Source of the DNA: Blakeslea trispora
Taxonomy: Eukaryota > Mucoromycota > Mucoromycetes > Mucorales > Choanephoraceae
Direction of reading: 5' to 3'
Assembly (NCBI GenBank): GCA_025331445.1
Contig: JAIWNE010000025.1
Coordinates: 124,001 to 188,000, forward strand
Length of the DNA stretch: 64,000 nt
How positions within the stretch are numbered: position 1 is the first letter of the stretch; each line of letters begins with the position of its first letter. The notes beneath the pieces are model-generated. The model ran no database searches, was not told the DNA's origin, and saw nothing but the letters and a program-made list of their open reading frames with translations. The position numbers and the translations under genes were made by a program. Positions 1 to 13,838 of the stretch are shown piece by piece.

Positions 1-2208
1 CCTGCATCGTACTCTAACAAAAAAAGTTCTTGGTACTTTTATCTTACTCTCGGACTATAATATGTTCTTACCTTCAGCCCATGCAAACTTGGAGCGACTT
101 GGAACACCGGATACTCTTTGGCTCCTGACTAATACTCTCTGAGCTACTTCGGTCATCCTTGACCTCCGAGAGGCACACGGGGATTTTCTTGCTGCTGTAC
201 AAGAGAATATCACTCCTTCGCCACATAATATTTTTGCAGCTGCCTTTTGTATGCAAGCTGCTCTCTGCTTGTACCTTCATTCTTTTGCAAGAGTCGGTAG
301 TCTTTTCCCCCACTCTTCATGCAAGAGAGTGTCTGCAAACATGGTGTTCAGTACTTCTTTTACCACTTGCAAAACATCGCTTTTGTCAGGATCAAAGCTT
401 CTTCTTCCCTTGCTTCCTTCATCATCATCCTCTTCTTCATCTTCTAGCTGCCAGTCGGAAAACTTGCTTTTCCTATTTTCGTTTTGTCAGCTTTTGCATA
501 AAAAAACATTAACCATGTTATACTGAAAAATCGAATTAATTATTGTCAGTTCACGTAATGTAAGTTTGTACTCGACGTGAATAACAAACAATGATTACCT
601 GCATAGATTAAGCCTAAACCAGCCTGAGAGAGGGTTTAAGGGGGATGATGTATAGCTTATCTCCAACAATAAGAAGTCTAAAGTGTAAACATTGTTTTAG
701 TTTTCTGCTTCTCAGATATCTTTTTAGCTCTTGAATGGATGTCTTATCGCGTCTTTAAGAAAAGGACCGCTAAAAAAAAAGCCGTTGGGTGAAACTTTTG
801 ACATATATCTCTAGATGATGATTTAAAACAAAGTTACTTTCGGCAAAATTTTTAGACCGCTTTTTGAAATACTTTGTTGCAGATGGCGCACTGCCTCTTC
901 TTTTCAACTCTTCGTTCAGTTTTGATGTTCCTCAGAGAATGATAGTGTTGGTGGATTTGTTTCCACCACACATTCTAGCTCCTTCCACGAGTAATGTTTA
1001 TATGTCCACTTCTGAGCTTGGATTTTTGGAATGATATGGAAACACGCATTTAATGTCTTGCCTGCAATAGATAAGAAAGAATACAGGCTTTTTGGGAAGC
1101 TCAATTGTGCATATGTTATCCAGTTAGCAATACTTTTTAAAAAAACAACCATCAAGCGTCCTAAAAGCGCTCTTTTTGTATCGGTTTTCTCCATTAGTTC
1201 GTTGGAGAGCATGTTTATTTTCCTTCGCAGCCAATTCTTTTGATTCTTTTGTATAGAATTGAGGCTATCACGAATCGAGAGCTATTATCTTTCTCTTTAA
1301 GACAGACTAAAGAAATACTGAGACGTTTTGCTTGAGTATATTTTGACGCCAACAAATTTTCAGATAAAAACAGAGATTTTCAATGTCAATTCTTTGGTGC
1401 GATTATCAGTAAAGAAGATTATAGACATTTATTTTAAAGACTTCAAATGTCATGAAATTTCTTAACAGCTCTATCAAATAAACTTGTTATTAAAATCTCT
1501 GCTCCAGACTAGTTTAGTGCAGTCAAAATTTTCCCCCCTTTCAATCGTTTCCTAGTTGAATCTGAAACATTATTTGTTTATAGGTAAATGTTAAAAAGCT
1601 AATTTTACCTGATTTATAATAATCTATTTTTAGAAACGAAAAAAGAAGTCCATTGAATGGCGAGAATCTATTGGCAAATCCAAGCCATAGCAATTCTAGT
1701 CGGTTGAACGGGAGTCCTCATGTTAGAAATCGTGAATCACAAAGGAAATAGAAATCAAGTGTTAACTGACCAAGTTAAACTTGTTGCAGGTCAGACCAAT
1801 CCACACACATAAAATAAGCTTTACTTTGTACCCTTATCTATTTCAGCCACATCAAGCAGTCCATTTCGCTTAGTTCTTTTCCGGAAATATCGATGAAAAA
1901 GGTAAAATGTGATGTGCTTGGGAGATTCAATTAAAATGGGAAATTTAATTTAGTAGTATTTCAACCAATAACCAGTAACCAATTCTGCATATGACCTCAT
2001 AAGCTTAAATCGACTACTTTGACGCCAATAGTGCGGCTTCAAAGGCTACAACAAAAGGCAAGTGAGGCGCCGACAATGGATACCAAATTGAGAAATGCTA
2101 TTTTAGCTACTCTGTCTGCTGAACTAAAAATTAAAAAAAAAAAGTATAAATACGTTGTCCTCCTTTTTTGTTTTATCATATTAAATAAATAAAAAAATAT
2201 ATATTAAA
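1..2208. other. Gene-poor, decayed sequence with two coding-like scraps
   Basis: No intact gene can be built here. On the minus strand about 500-313 reads as an acidic stretch that looks like protein (FSDWQLEDEEEDDDEG, then DKSDVLQVVKEVLNTMFADT) entered through a TAG acceptor and closed by a stop. About 1212-916 on the minus strand is open for 98 codons, with hydrophobic segments. Neither resembles a family I know, and neither can be linked to further exons. The rest is AT-rich and closed in all frames. It could be old gene or transposon debris. Confidence in any function is nil. Confidence 0.3.
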
Positions 2209-2657
2209 ATGTAAGTAAAACATATGGTTAAAAGAGCTGGATGGGCGAACAGACAAGCTAAAACTATCATCCTTTAGGGGTTTCTTCGATCACTTCTCTG
2301 ACAGCCACGAAAAGGTTCACGGTGCTCCTGAGGAACACAAGGGTTCTTTGACTCACGAACTTATTGCTGGTGCTGGTAAGTTTTGACTTTATATTTTATT
2401 GTGAAGTGTGCTTTTCTTATAACTCTTTTTTTTTTGGTGCAGCTTCTTACCAAGCTGTCAAGGCTTACAATGAACACTGTGCTAAGAACGGTAAGCCCAA
2501 TGATCATGCTAAGGCTATGCAAATCTTGGCTGGTTTCGCCGGTGGTGCTATTGACAAGTTGATTGAAACTAAGGGTCTTGATGCTCTCGACAGAATGAAG
2601 GCTAAGCGTCATGCTGAAGAACAAGTCAAGCAATACTACGAAACTGAACACCAATAA
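2209..2657 (+). CDS. CipC-like small protein (DUF3759)
   Basis: Exons 2209-2210, 2278-2375 and 2443-2657 give 104 residues. The initiator ATG is split: AT lies in the first 2-nt coding exon, the donor gtaagt follows at once, and the G is supplied after the TTTAG acceptor. This yields MGFFDHFSDS, the usual opening of fungal CipC proteins. The body carries the family hallmarks SLTHELIAGAASYQAVKAY, the KNGKP stretch and AGFAGGAIDKLIETKGLD. CipC was first described as a concanamycin-induced protein of Aspergillus. Its biochemical role is unknown, and homologues are small, abundant, stress-associated cytosolic proteins. No alternative in-frame ATG exists upstream of the conserved start, so the split codon is needed. 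No neighbour suggests a pathway. Confidence 0.85.
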
Positions 2658-3407
2658 GTCTTATCGACAATTCTTTAAATAGTATATCCTTCTGTATTGT
2701 AAACTACCATCATTCCATATTCTTAAATTCAATAAATCATTCATTATTCATTTAATTTGCAAGTAACTTGAAAGCTAATATTAGCGTGTTTTTTACTTTT
2801 CATCTTTTGTGTCTTGAACACATTTTCATTATCATGAATCAAATTAGACTATAGTTATCGGGTTATTGAAGATATTGTTTGCTAAAGTGTCTAATACATT
2901 TTGCAAATATCACACTCAAGAATAATTGATAGTCTAGATTACTAAAAGTGCGATAGTCGAATTATCAAGACCAGTAACCCATTCCATAGTCTTTTGAGTT
3001 GAAATATGCGTTTGTTTTATTTTATAATAAACAAAAGGGCATTGTAGTGGAGGTTGATTATCTCACTTGAAATATATTGTTACCTGAAAAAAAAACATCG
3101 ATTCGTCTTTTTCACACTTTACTCAGACCAAATATACCATTCTGGCACTCTGATAGAAATATGTTTCACAACCTCATACTTACTTACTTTGTGTGTGTAG
3201 GCATTGCTGGATCAAAATACAAAAGAAATTTGAAATTACTGAAAATGTAACTCGCGATTTAGAAGATCGCGTCTACATAATGAATTGAGGCAAAAAGTCA
3301 AGTATAATTACAAGAAACTAATAATGCAGTAAAAGAAAAAAAAAAAGAAGCTAAACGCTAGTATGTAATGTGCGCTTTATTTTAGTATCTTGGAATAAAA
3401 AGTCGCT
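2658..3407. other. Intergenic, 3' flanks of CipC-like and metallopeptidase genes
   Basis: The two flanking genes converge here. The stretch is AT-rich with AATAAA-like signals just after the CipC stop (near 2731) and no open frame that looks like protein. I see nothing else in it. Confidence 0.5.
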
Positions 3408-5019
3408 CTAGAAAAAATGTAGAAATAAGTACTGTATTACAAGTGAGAAAACTGAGAAAGATATATGCGATGCTGTAAATTGTATCTTGTGAGTTGAAGA
3501 TTCCTTTGGGTCTGATTGATTGGTATGCTGCTTTAATCCACCATTTGCTCTAGTAGATTCTTTGATTGACATGTTGATATCATTTTGAAAGATTAACAAT
3601 GGGGGTATGACTTCAGGATTCTTAGTTGTTGAATAACCAAGTTGCTCAAGTACACGTAATAGCAATGGTCCTATTGGGCCATTTCCTCCGCCTCTTTCTA
3701 TCGCACTAGTCAAGCTTAAACCTCTGTCTTGCATAAATCGCATGAGGAAATCAGGCGTGTTAGTATATTTCTCAAAAGAGACATGAGAAATAGAAGATCC
3801 AGGCTGGAATGGATCCAAACCAGTTTCAAGTAGAAGCGGCTCCTCTGTTGAAATGAAAACACCTAGCGATCCAGGTGTAATTGAATGCTGATACATGTCT
3901 TTGGCTACCAAAAAGTCTGAAGAGGCCGTTAATTCGGCCAATGAGCTAGCTTGGATCCTGTTTAGATGCCTTGTGAGATCTGAAATCATATGATGTGAAC
4001 CGGCAAGAGTCTTATCATGATTTTGCTCGAGCACACCTATAAATTTGTCCATTGCACTCTCAAGAAATTGGCTGGGATGAACAATGTTGGTGATAGGATT
4101 CATTAGTGACAAGAGTTGGTTTGCCAAAAACGGTGAGGGATCTGGCGTTAGAGCATTTGAAGAAATATATTGATTCCAGCCAGAATAAAACCCTAATCCA
4201 TGCATAAATTCATGCTACAAATCAAAACAATTTAAGTTATACTAAAATCACCATACTCTTGAACAACTTACGAGTACAACAAAAGTAAAGTCTGCTTCAT
4301 TGGAACTGATCGGGGTATCATCTTCCTATGAAATTCAGTTTATAAGTATTGTTGTGAATTTTTGCCCGCTCTCTCATGTTCGAAAATCTAAATTCAAATG
4401 ATTGGTGAGTGAATGTTACCTCAAACCAAAATGGAGCATCTGCATTAAATACACTCAGTATGTCATATGAAGCATAGGCAGGATGGTCAGCTAATCCAAA
4501 TTGCTTCACTAGCGCTTGAGGATACAGGCGAAGTAACCCGTCATTGCTTAACAAAGGCATAGCTCTAGCAGGCGATGATCCGCCTAGTGTCATCATTTTT
4601 TTACCACATTCATTGCCTACTGCACAAAATGATACAAGTGTCGCATTCACTCGAACAGGTTCTCGAAACAAAACTACGTCTGAAATTATTTGGCCAGCTT
4701 TTTTAAAAGCGTTTTCTGCTTTTTTACAAATGTCTTCTGATACATGCTGACAGCGAAAGGTGATGTCAAAACGTGCTGATTCTGGTATCTCTTTTTGAGC
4801 TGAATCGTGTTCAAGTTGCGCAAATCGGAAATAAGGGTTGCCTTGATCGAAAAGAGCATCTTGGTGTGACCATCGACAGGCATTCCATTTGTGAGTGTCT
4901 ATGCTTGTATTGACAAATGATTCGTAGTTGCTATCTAAACAAAGGGATGTTGTATGAGGTATTGCAGACACGCTTGAAGACAAAGTTCCGAACACATATA
5001 CTAGAAGAATATGAATCAT
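3408..5019 (-). CDS. Secreted, probably GPI-anchored HEFMHGLGF putative zinc metallopeptidase
   Basis: Exons 4420-5019, 4272-4325 and 3408-4214 give 486 residues. I chose the ATG at 5017-5019 because it starts directly with a signal peptide (MIHILLVYVFGTLSS...). An in-frame ATG 15 codons upstream is possible. The HEFMH motif (residues 219-223, followed by GLGFYSGW) opens exon 3 and fits a zinc-binding HExxH active site. I do not see a clear third metal ligand of the HExxHxxGxxH type. The last 20 or so residues are hydrophobic after a Ser/Thr-rich linker, as in GPI-anchor signals. A family assignment beyond putative metallopeptidase is inference. Several Cys residues in the first half suggest an extracellular fold. 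Confidence 0.6.
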
Positions 5020-5396
5020 TACTTCTAGAAAAAAGAAAAACAAAAAAGTCTGTGTGGAAATCAAGAAGAAAGTCGGTATTTTTTAAACTACAAGATGTTA
5101 AAACCAGTCTATATTGTATACATACATGTCAACAAAGAGATAAGAAATAATAACAAAAAAGAAAGGATCTAGTTAGATCGACAAACAATTTCTTTTTGGT
5201 TCTATCAATTGCTTAGGCTCCTTGCTCATCAGTGAAGTAATAACGCATTAGGTCATGATTTAACAAAAACTTACGTTTTTGAACTTACAAACAACTTGTT
5301 TGCTTTTTGTTAGTAATACAAACATGATGTATTTCTTTTCCATTTATTTTGCTCCAATCAGTTGCATCTTTTGCCTTTGATACATTAGAGTTATCT
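5020..5396. other. Promoter region of the metallopeptidase gene
   Basis: About 380 bp between two minus-strand genes: upstream of the putative metallopeptidase and downstream of the Atg13-like gene. It is AT-rich, and I see no distinct motif or further gene. Confidence 0.4.
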
Positions 5397-6707
5397 CTAA
5401 CTTAAAAAGTGATCTTCCTCATCACATATTTCACTCATTTCAAAAACTAGTGAGTCGTCATCATCATCTACATTGCCTGATTCATATTGTGGCATTTTCG
5501 GTGGAGAAACAGGAGGTGCTTTACGGTTTCTAAGAGGCGAATTAGTAACCACACGAACTTGCTCAGTAGTGAGGCCATCTGTAGAAATAGTGTTGCTTCT
5601 GTTTGTTTTCGCCTTAAAATGTTGAACGCTTTCTTCGTAAGAATCACTTGAAGGACAATGGTGGTTTAGAAGCGAACTGCTGCTAGCTATAGTTTTTAGC
5701 GGCGACGGTGGTTCGATTGGATGTTTTCGATCATGCATTCTGTTGACTAATGAGTCAACCTTATTAGGAGGATGTACTGCTTGTTTGTTAGAAACTTGGT
5801 CAAGAGAGATAGACACGGACAATGCAGTATAAGATTCTTGCAAGTATCTAAAGTGAGAAAGAGTCTAACGTATAAAAATGAATTGAAAATGATGAATAAA
5901 GCTATTTCTCTCTAGATCTTCTTCTGCTCCTATACATTACACTGTTTGTTGGAGCCTGATTCTCTTTTTCAAACATAGACTGCTTTTGCTGAAACATGTT
6001 TAGCTCTTGGGTTCTGTTGATTAATTTCATAAAACTTTCCAGACCTTTCTTGTCTTGCTCCAATCCCTACAATGCTGAGAGAGTCAATAGCTGATATAAT
6101 ATCAGCATCTACAAATGATGACAAACCGAATATCCTGTATCGCTTATACGTGACCATTTTCGTATATTTGCAGAATCATTTGCCATGTTGTAGTTGAACA
6201 CATTGTATGAGCTTATTGGACTATGGTTTTTTAAAAGTCTCTCAAAGCTTGACGAGAATGGAAGCAAAGCGGAGCTCTCGGATCGTATGGATCTGTTAAG
6301 TGTTTGTGAGCGCGAAGAGTCTATAGAGAAGGAATGCGTTCAGTGAGGCAAAAAAGCTCGGTTGGTTTGTTGTACCACTTACACATAACTTCTGCTTGAG
6401 GCCAAGACGATAAGGAAGGTGATTTAAATGGTGAGATAGTCGAGATGGATGTCCTTCTTTCTGAGGAACGATTGTTCTGAAGCCGGGGATCACTTTGTTT
6501 TTTGGGAGCCAAAGCTATGTTACTAGAAAAACTATGGGACAACGACACCTATATCAATCATGGTGATACAAGGTATGAGCGAAGAGAGTTTAAGGAGTGA
6601 GACAACTAGATTAGTTATTTTCAACAGCACTGCATGCATACCGGATTTAATTGCTGGCCTTGTTTAAAGCTATTGTTTGCTGGTAGAAGAAAACCGTCTA
6701 TATCCAT
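5397..6707 (-). CDS. Atg13-like autophagy protein lacking the HORMA domain
   Basis: Five exons (6642-6707, 6383-6548, 6127-6320, 5936-6066, 5397-5847) keep one frame and give 335 residues starting MDIDGFLLPANNS. Features resembling the disordered half of fungal Atg13 are a Ser/Pro-rich region with SPFKSPSLSSWP, a basic RKWSRISDTG segment, the block GLESFMKLINRTQELNMF, and an acidic end with DDSLVFEMSEI. In Atg13 this half binds Atg1 and Atg17, while the N-terminal HORMA domain recruits Atg9 and Atg14. No HORMA-coding exon is visible in the 930 bp up to GFA1. It is therefore a short Atg13 relative, a truncated gene, or an unrelated protein with matching linear motifs. The donor at the end of exon 3 (gtttgt) and of exon 4 (gtatag) are weak. 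The family call rests on motif resemblance only. Confidence 0.5.
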
Positions 6708-7641
6708 TTTTAGTAGAGATAAAAAGTTGTTTTGAGAATTAGGACAACGCTATCGTAAGCACCTAGCTTCTTGGTGAAGTGAGCAAGAAATTCAATAGGT
6801 ACTTATGCGTGTCTTCTTTCTCAAAAAAAAAAGCAAAGACAAAAGAAACAGATAGAAAAAGAAGAAGAAAGAAATGTATAGTCATGATGCAAATCCAATG
6901 TATGATTGTAAATGTATTGTTACACCTTCTAGTTCATAAGACCTAGGCATATCATGCTCATTCTAAATAAGAATTTGTATATGATGGTCATCAAGCAAAC
7001 CCCTTTTTAATCCTAGAAAAACATGCGCCGTTAGGGAGTAGTCTGCTTATTTTGTTTACAATTATATCTTTCTCTCTCATGGAGGAAGGGGGGGACTTGG
7101 CAACAAGGAAGCTTTGTATAAACCGTCGAGCTTTAGGGGCCTTAATGAAATAAATGTAATAACTGAATGAACGTAGCATATTGAGCTTTGCAACTTTAGC
7201 AAGTCAACTGGATAAGTCAGGCAAAGAATGATGATGTTGTACAAGAAAATAAGGGAAGAAAAAAGAATCAGAGGAACAAGAAGCTGTAACTTCACGACTA
7301 TTCAGTGGCTTTCTGTAGCTTATTGTTCGCACTTGATTGTCATCAAGATCATTAGTATCAAATTTTTATGAGTGAAGCTTTTAGTTTTCAACTCGCTATC
7401 TATTGACTTGTAAAAACTTACAAAGAACGTTTAAAAAGTAAGAGAAAGCTGTATAAAAGTTTTACTTTATTGTATATCAAAAAAGCAAGTGTGTATATGG
7501 GGTGAAATGAACAAAAAAAAAGTTTTTTTTTTTTTTTTAAAAAATGAAAGATACAAAAAACTAGTGAAGAAATATATATAAATATGCTTGTTTTGTGTAA
7601 ATGTGTAGTTGTGAGATGCATTCAGAAAGGAAGGTGATTGT
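6708..7641. other. Intergenic, 3' of GFA1 and 5' of the Atg13-like gene
   Basis: AT-rich, with long A/T runs near 6820 and 7508-7540. The minus strand around 6991-7179 is open but has no recognisable protein. No HORMA-like coding sequence was found here, although it was looked for. Confidence 0.4.
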
Positions 7642-10053
<2,412 letters not shown>

Positions 10054-10179
10054 GTTGTGTAATTGAAAGAAAGATGATGAGGATGAAGAAAGGAAAAAAA
10101 TTCCAACTGAAATCAATGAGTGGTCCTATTTATATAACAAACAGCCAAAAAAAAAAAATTCTATCTATATTTATAATTT

Positions 10180-10268
10180 CCGCGGATTCGAAACGAAGGG
10201 TAACTAAAATGTGGTCCCGCGGCCGTCCCTAACAATGCCTCTTCAGTTTCCGCGGCCAAAGTTACCCT
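10180..10268. promoter_or_regulatory. GC-rich motif cluster upstream of GFA1
   Basis: Within an AT-rich promoter, three CCGCGG hexamers (10180, 10217, 10250) lie between the arms of a 9-bp inverted repeat, AGGGTAACT at 10197-10205 and AGTTACCCT at 10260-10268. Two of the hexamers share the longer word TTTCCGCGG. The block is 127-215 bp upstream of the GFA1 ATG, which suits a transcription-factor binding region. A single CCGCGG also occurs 123 bp upstream of the Reg1-like gene at 25789. Function is inferred from position and pattern only. Confidence 0.45.
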
Positions 10269-11089
10269 GAGATAGATAGCCTGCAACTAATATATCTATA
10301 TATGTTTGTATGTATATGTACATATGTATAAATATGTATGCGTATACACACATACATTTCAGTAGAGCAAGCTTATTCTTTGTTATGCCTAACAAGTTCT
10401 CGATCAGCATCAAAGGCACAAAATAATGTAAGATTGAATGGCAGCATGCTCACATCATAAACAAAAAAAAAAAAAAACTAGCAAAAACACTCTCTTTTTC
10501 GCTATCAAAGCTTTTCGGCGGCTTCCATAAGAAGCTTGTCATGAATTTCCCCCTCTTTTTTTCTCTCTCTTTAATATCTGTTTGTACAGGATTCACTGTA
10601 AAGCTTTGTTTTTATTTTTCCTCTCTATTTTTTCTTGTTTGCTAAAAATAGATCCATGTTTTCTGATTTCCTCCTTTTTCCAAAACAGTCAATTAATAAT
10701 TCGCATTTAAACCCAGTACTAACCAAACATGTGTCATTGTATCTGTGCATCTCAATCAATATAAAAATAAAATCTCGAGATTACGCTTATGCTAATATGT
10801 GGCCAGAAATGAGGTTCATTTCTATATTTTGCATAACACCAAGCAGGCCATATTTTTAAATGGATAATACACATACTTTTCGGTATATATATTTGCTACA
10901 TTTATTATATCGCCCTGTATTGGCCTACCATGTTTATATTCATTAAAGCAAATATTAGATCCAGAACAACGACCGATAACCTATTTGTCTTTTAGGGCTC
11001 AGGAGAGGGGGAGATGGCTTGTCTATTTTTTTTTTTTGTTCATCCTGATCCACTCAGTGAACGCGCGTGTCTGTCTCACTGTAGTACTA

Positions 11090-11750
11090 AGCCATGTCAA
11101 CCGTCAAGCCTCGTGTGGAAAATGACACGTTTGCTCGATTCATTCAAACAATCGCATTAACTCTTTCATACGCCATTTCCGGAAGCATATTGTGCACTGC
11201 TGAAATGAAGTTTGATATGTGTTTATTAAATCAGTTGCCCATTCAAAGTGCGCCTCAATGCTGGCAGGGAAGCTTCTTTTCCACAGACTCAAAATGAGCT
11301 TCCATAATTGTCAAATCGTATCCGATCATAAAGTCGCCAACATTGGTTTTTGCGGGTTCCAGGCCCACAAATTGATAAGTAAAGTATCTAAATGCGTTGT
11401 TCGCAATTGTTTTGAAGTCTTTATTATATTTTGGAAACAAAGGATGGGTATGCTCATCATCAAGAATCTTTGGTAGCCTAAGTTTCTTCTTTTCATCTCA
11501 AGCAAGCTCTGGCCATTGAATTTGTTTTTTTTGTCTCTTTGTTGAACAAGAAGTAACCCATCATTGTAATCATGCCTAGCTCCTTTAGTATCTCGGATAT
11601 TCTATGGCCTTTACTGAATTGTATCTTGACCAAGAGCACCTTCTTTTCGTCTCTATATTTAGTATGCATTTCTTGATTGTAATGTTGGTAAGCGATAAAC
11701 TCAGCTTTGACAGCCTTCAATTTCAACTTCTCGAGTAACTCCAAGTTTGT
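11090..11750 (-). pseudogene. Decayed ORF of unknown family
   Basis: Three coding-like pieces lie in order on the minus strand but in different frames. They are 11744-11493 (MELLEKLKLKAVKAEF, YQHYNQEMHTKYRDEKK), 11440-11255 (FPKYNKDFKTIANNAFRYF, NVGDFMIGYDLTIMEAHF) and 11250-11110 (NKHISNFISAVHNMLPEM). Stops and frame changes separate them, and no clean splice sites join them. This fits a dead gene or the remains of a mobile element. I do not recognise the family. Confidence 0.4.
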
Positions 11751-13330
11751 GTAGATATTTCAAGCCTTAATGATAGAATTTGCTTGTTATTGGTACCTGT
11801 CTCAACTGGCTTGTTTTTGTGCTTGTCAAAGATGAGGCTTTTGCTATATTTCATGAATTTTTTTATCACTCCAAACTATATACAACACAAGGACGAGCAT
11901 AGCGCGATAAACACGAAAAGTCTCAAAAGACTTCACAAAGATGATCAAAACTACAGTAAACAATATAGCGCAGTTCAAATCTTTAGTAAAATGACAGGTA
12001 CAATGTTAATATACCTTCTTTCATATGTCTATTTTTAGATTTTTATTTGGCTGATCTACTCTTTGGTGATCCGATTCATCGATGCATTCATTTCCAGTGC
12101 TAATTTTCTTACGATGATTTTGAATCTCTGAAGGCGCATAAAGAAAGCCAAGGCGAATATACATCTAGATTGCACTTTCACAGAAGGAAGTTAGGTTTTT
12201 GTCGTACACAACAGTAACCGGAATAATAAAGTAATATCTAAAAGAAAGCACAGTACTTATCATGGCATATTATGGCGCGAGATGAATACGAGCTTCAAGA
12301 GTTTGTTACCACTCTTTGAAAGACATTTAGATTTACAAATCACTAAAAAAAAAAATGAATGAATATGATACAGCCAATAGACAACACATTTAACCAATTA
12401 TGAAGCAAATGCATAAACTACCATAATAACACCAACAGCATCATATCCAATATAAAGATAAGCATACTTGCATAGCCTTCTCATTACGATCAGCAAACTG
12501 TTGGTTATTATCTGCACAATTTTTACTCTTTTTATTCTACCAGTATCAAAGACAGCAAGCTACCACCGACCTTCTTTTTGCCACGAAGCTTTGTATTTCT
12601 GCTTCGAAGGCAAAGAAAAGGATATTAAATTGGGGCTTATCCAAGCAGAATAGCAGATTGTTCCTTGACCTCAATGTTAGACTTTGATTTACATCCTCAA
12701 ATAAAAATAAACAACAGAAATGTGTCATTTTATGAAAACCGATGCATATAGCCTGTACTGACAGAAGTTGTAAAATAACTCAATCAAATACTAGGTGATA
12801 CATTTAGGAAGTCCTGTTAAACAAAATGAAAAAAGGCTACATTTTCCTGACCAACAGCAGTTGTCCATAGAGAAAAGCAGCGGCAAGTCATGACATCAAA
12901 GCAATATTAGCAAGAAATGGCATGTGTTAAAATTTAATCATTAAACATACTCCTATGGAATTTTGTCTAACGATATTTTAAAAGGGAATATATCCTTCTT
13001 TAATAAAAGACTATGAAAGATCAAACTGTTAGGATGGTGCTCAATTTTAAAGGCTTCTTGCTTGAATAGGTGGTACTGTTAAATGAAATATCCTTAAATC
13101 GAGTGAATACTCACAGCAAGCAAAGGCTGCATGAAAAAAGGTTATCAGAAGCCAAGCAAAGAAAATAGGCTGGCCTACAACTTGCTAGTAACAGAGTTTG
13201 GGCTGCTCGATTTCAAGCATTTGTTACTTCTTCTAGAAATGGTCATGCTGTCTAGGATCAAACTCAGGAGTTAGACTTTGGGTGTCCACAAAAGTCAGAA
13301 AAGTAGGAGAAGCCCTTTAGTCTTGCTCAG

Positions 13331-13406
13331 AAAAATCCGCTCACATAATGTCACATCACGTGATGTTACGTTATGTTATTTAAAAAAAAAGAGCAAAAAA
13401 TCCGCT
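13331..13406. repeat. Near-perfect palindrome between 11-bp direct repeats
   Basis: The core 13343-13376 is a 34-bp inverted repeat centred on CACGTG with two mismatched pairs (13352/13367 and 13349/13370). The 11-bp word AAAAATCCGCT stands on both sides, at 13331-13341 and 13396-13406. A palindrome bounded by a direct repeat is what a very small terminal-inverted-repeat element with a target-site duplication would leave. A regulatory palindrome with a chance repeat is the alternative. Confidence 0.45.
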
Positions 13407-13838
13407 TTGATAATTGCTTTCTTCATAATTGTCAACATGTTCATATTCTGTGTTTGCAGAGTCAGCATCATAGATCGGACGAATGCTATTGTACAGCGGA
13501 TCCAGACCGACAAAGGCAGGCAGTTCTTCTTCAATATTTTCTTCATCTTCTCGAAACACAATTTCTTAAAATTATCTATGATTTACAATACCATCGGCAG
13601 CTTTTCAAGCTGATAATCGAAAGAAAGATGTTTTAGTATAAAGTAAAGGTTGCCTGCGTATTACAATATTTTAGTATTACCTAAAGCCATGATAGGTAAA
13701 CGTCCAAGCTGTTGCTGCTAATTCATGAAACAGCCTTTGAATATTCTTACGACCCATAGTCTTGTACAAAGTAAATGCATAACAACGTCTAAGACAAACA
13801 GTAAGCATATGTCATCATACAAACCAATATACTTTGAA

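Larger units (their letters stand above)
10269..13838. other. Long gene-poor stretch
   Basis: Nothing intact is encoded in about 3.5 kb. Besides the decayed ORF at 11090-11750 and the palindromic element at 13331-13406, one + strand reading near 13459-13636 (QHHRSDECYC, then LLQYFLHLLETQFLK) follows a TTTGCAG acceptor and looks like protein. It cannot be connected to upstream exons. The remainder is AT-rich and closed in all frames. Confidence 0.4.
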
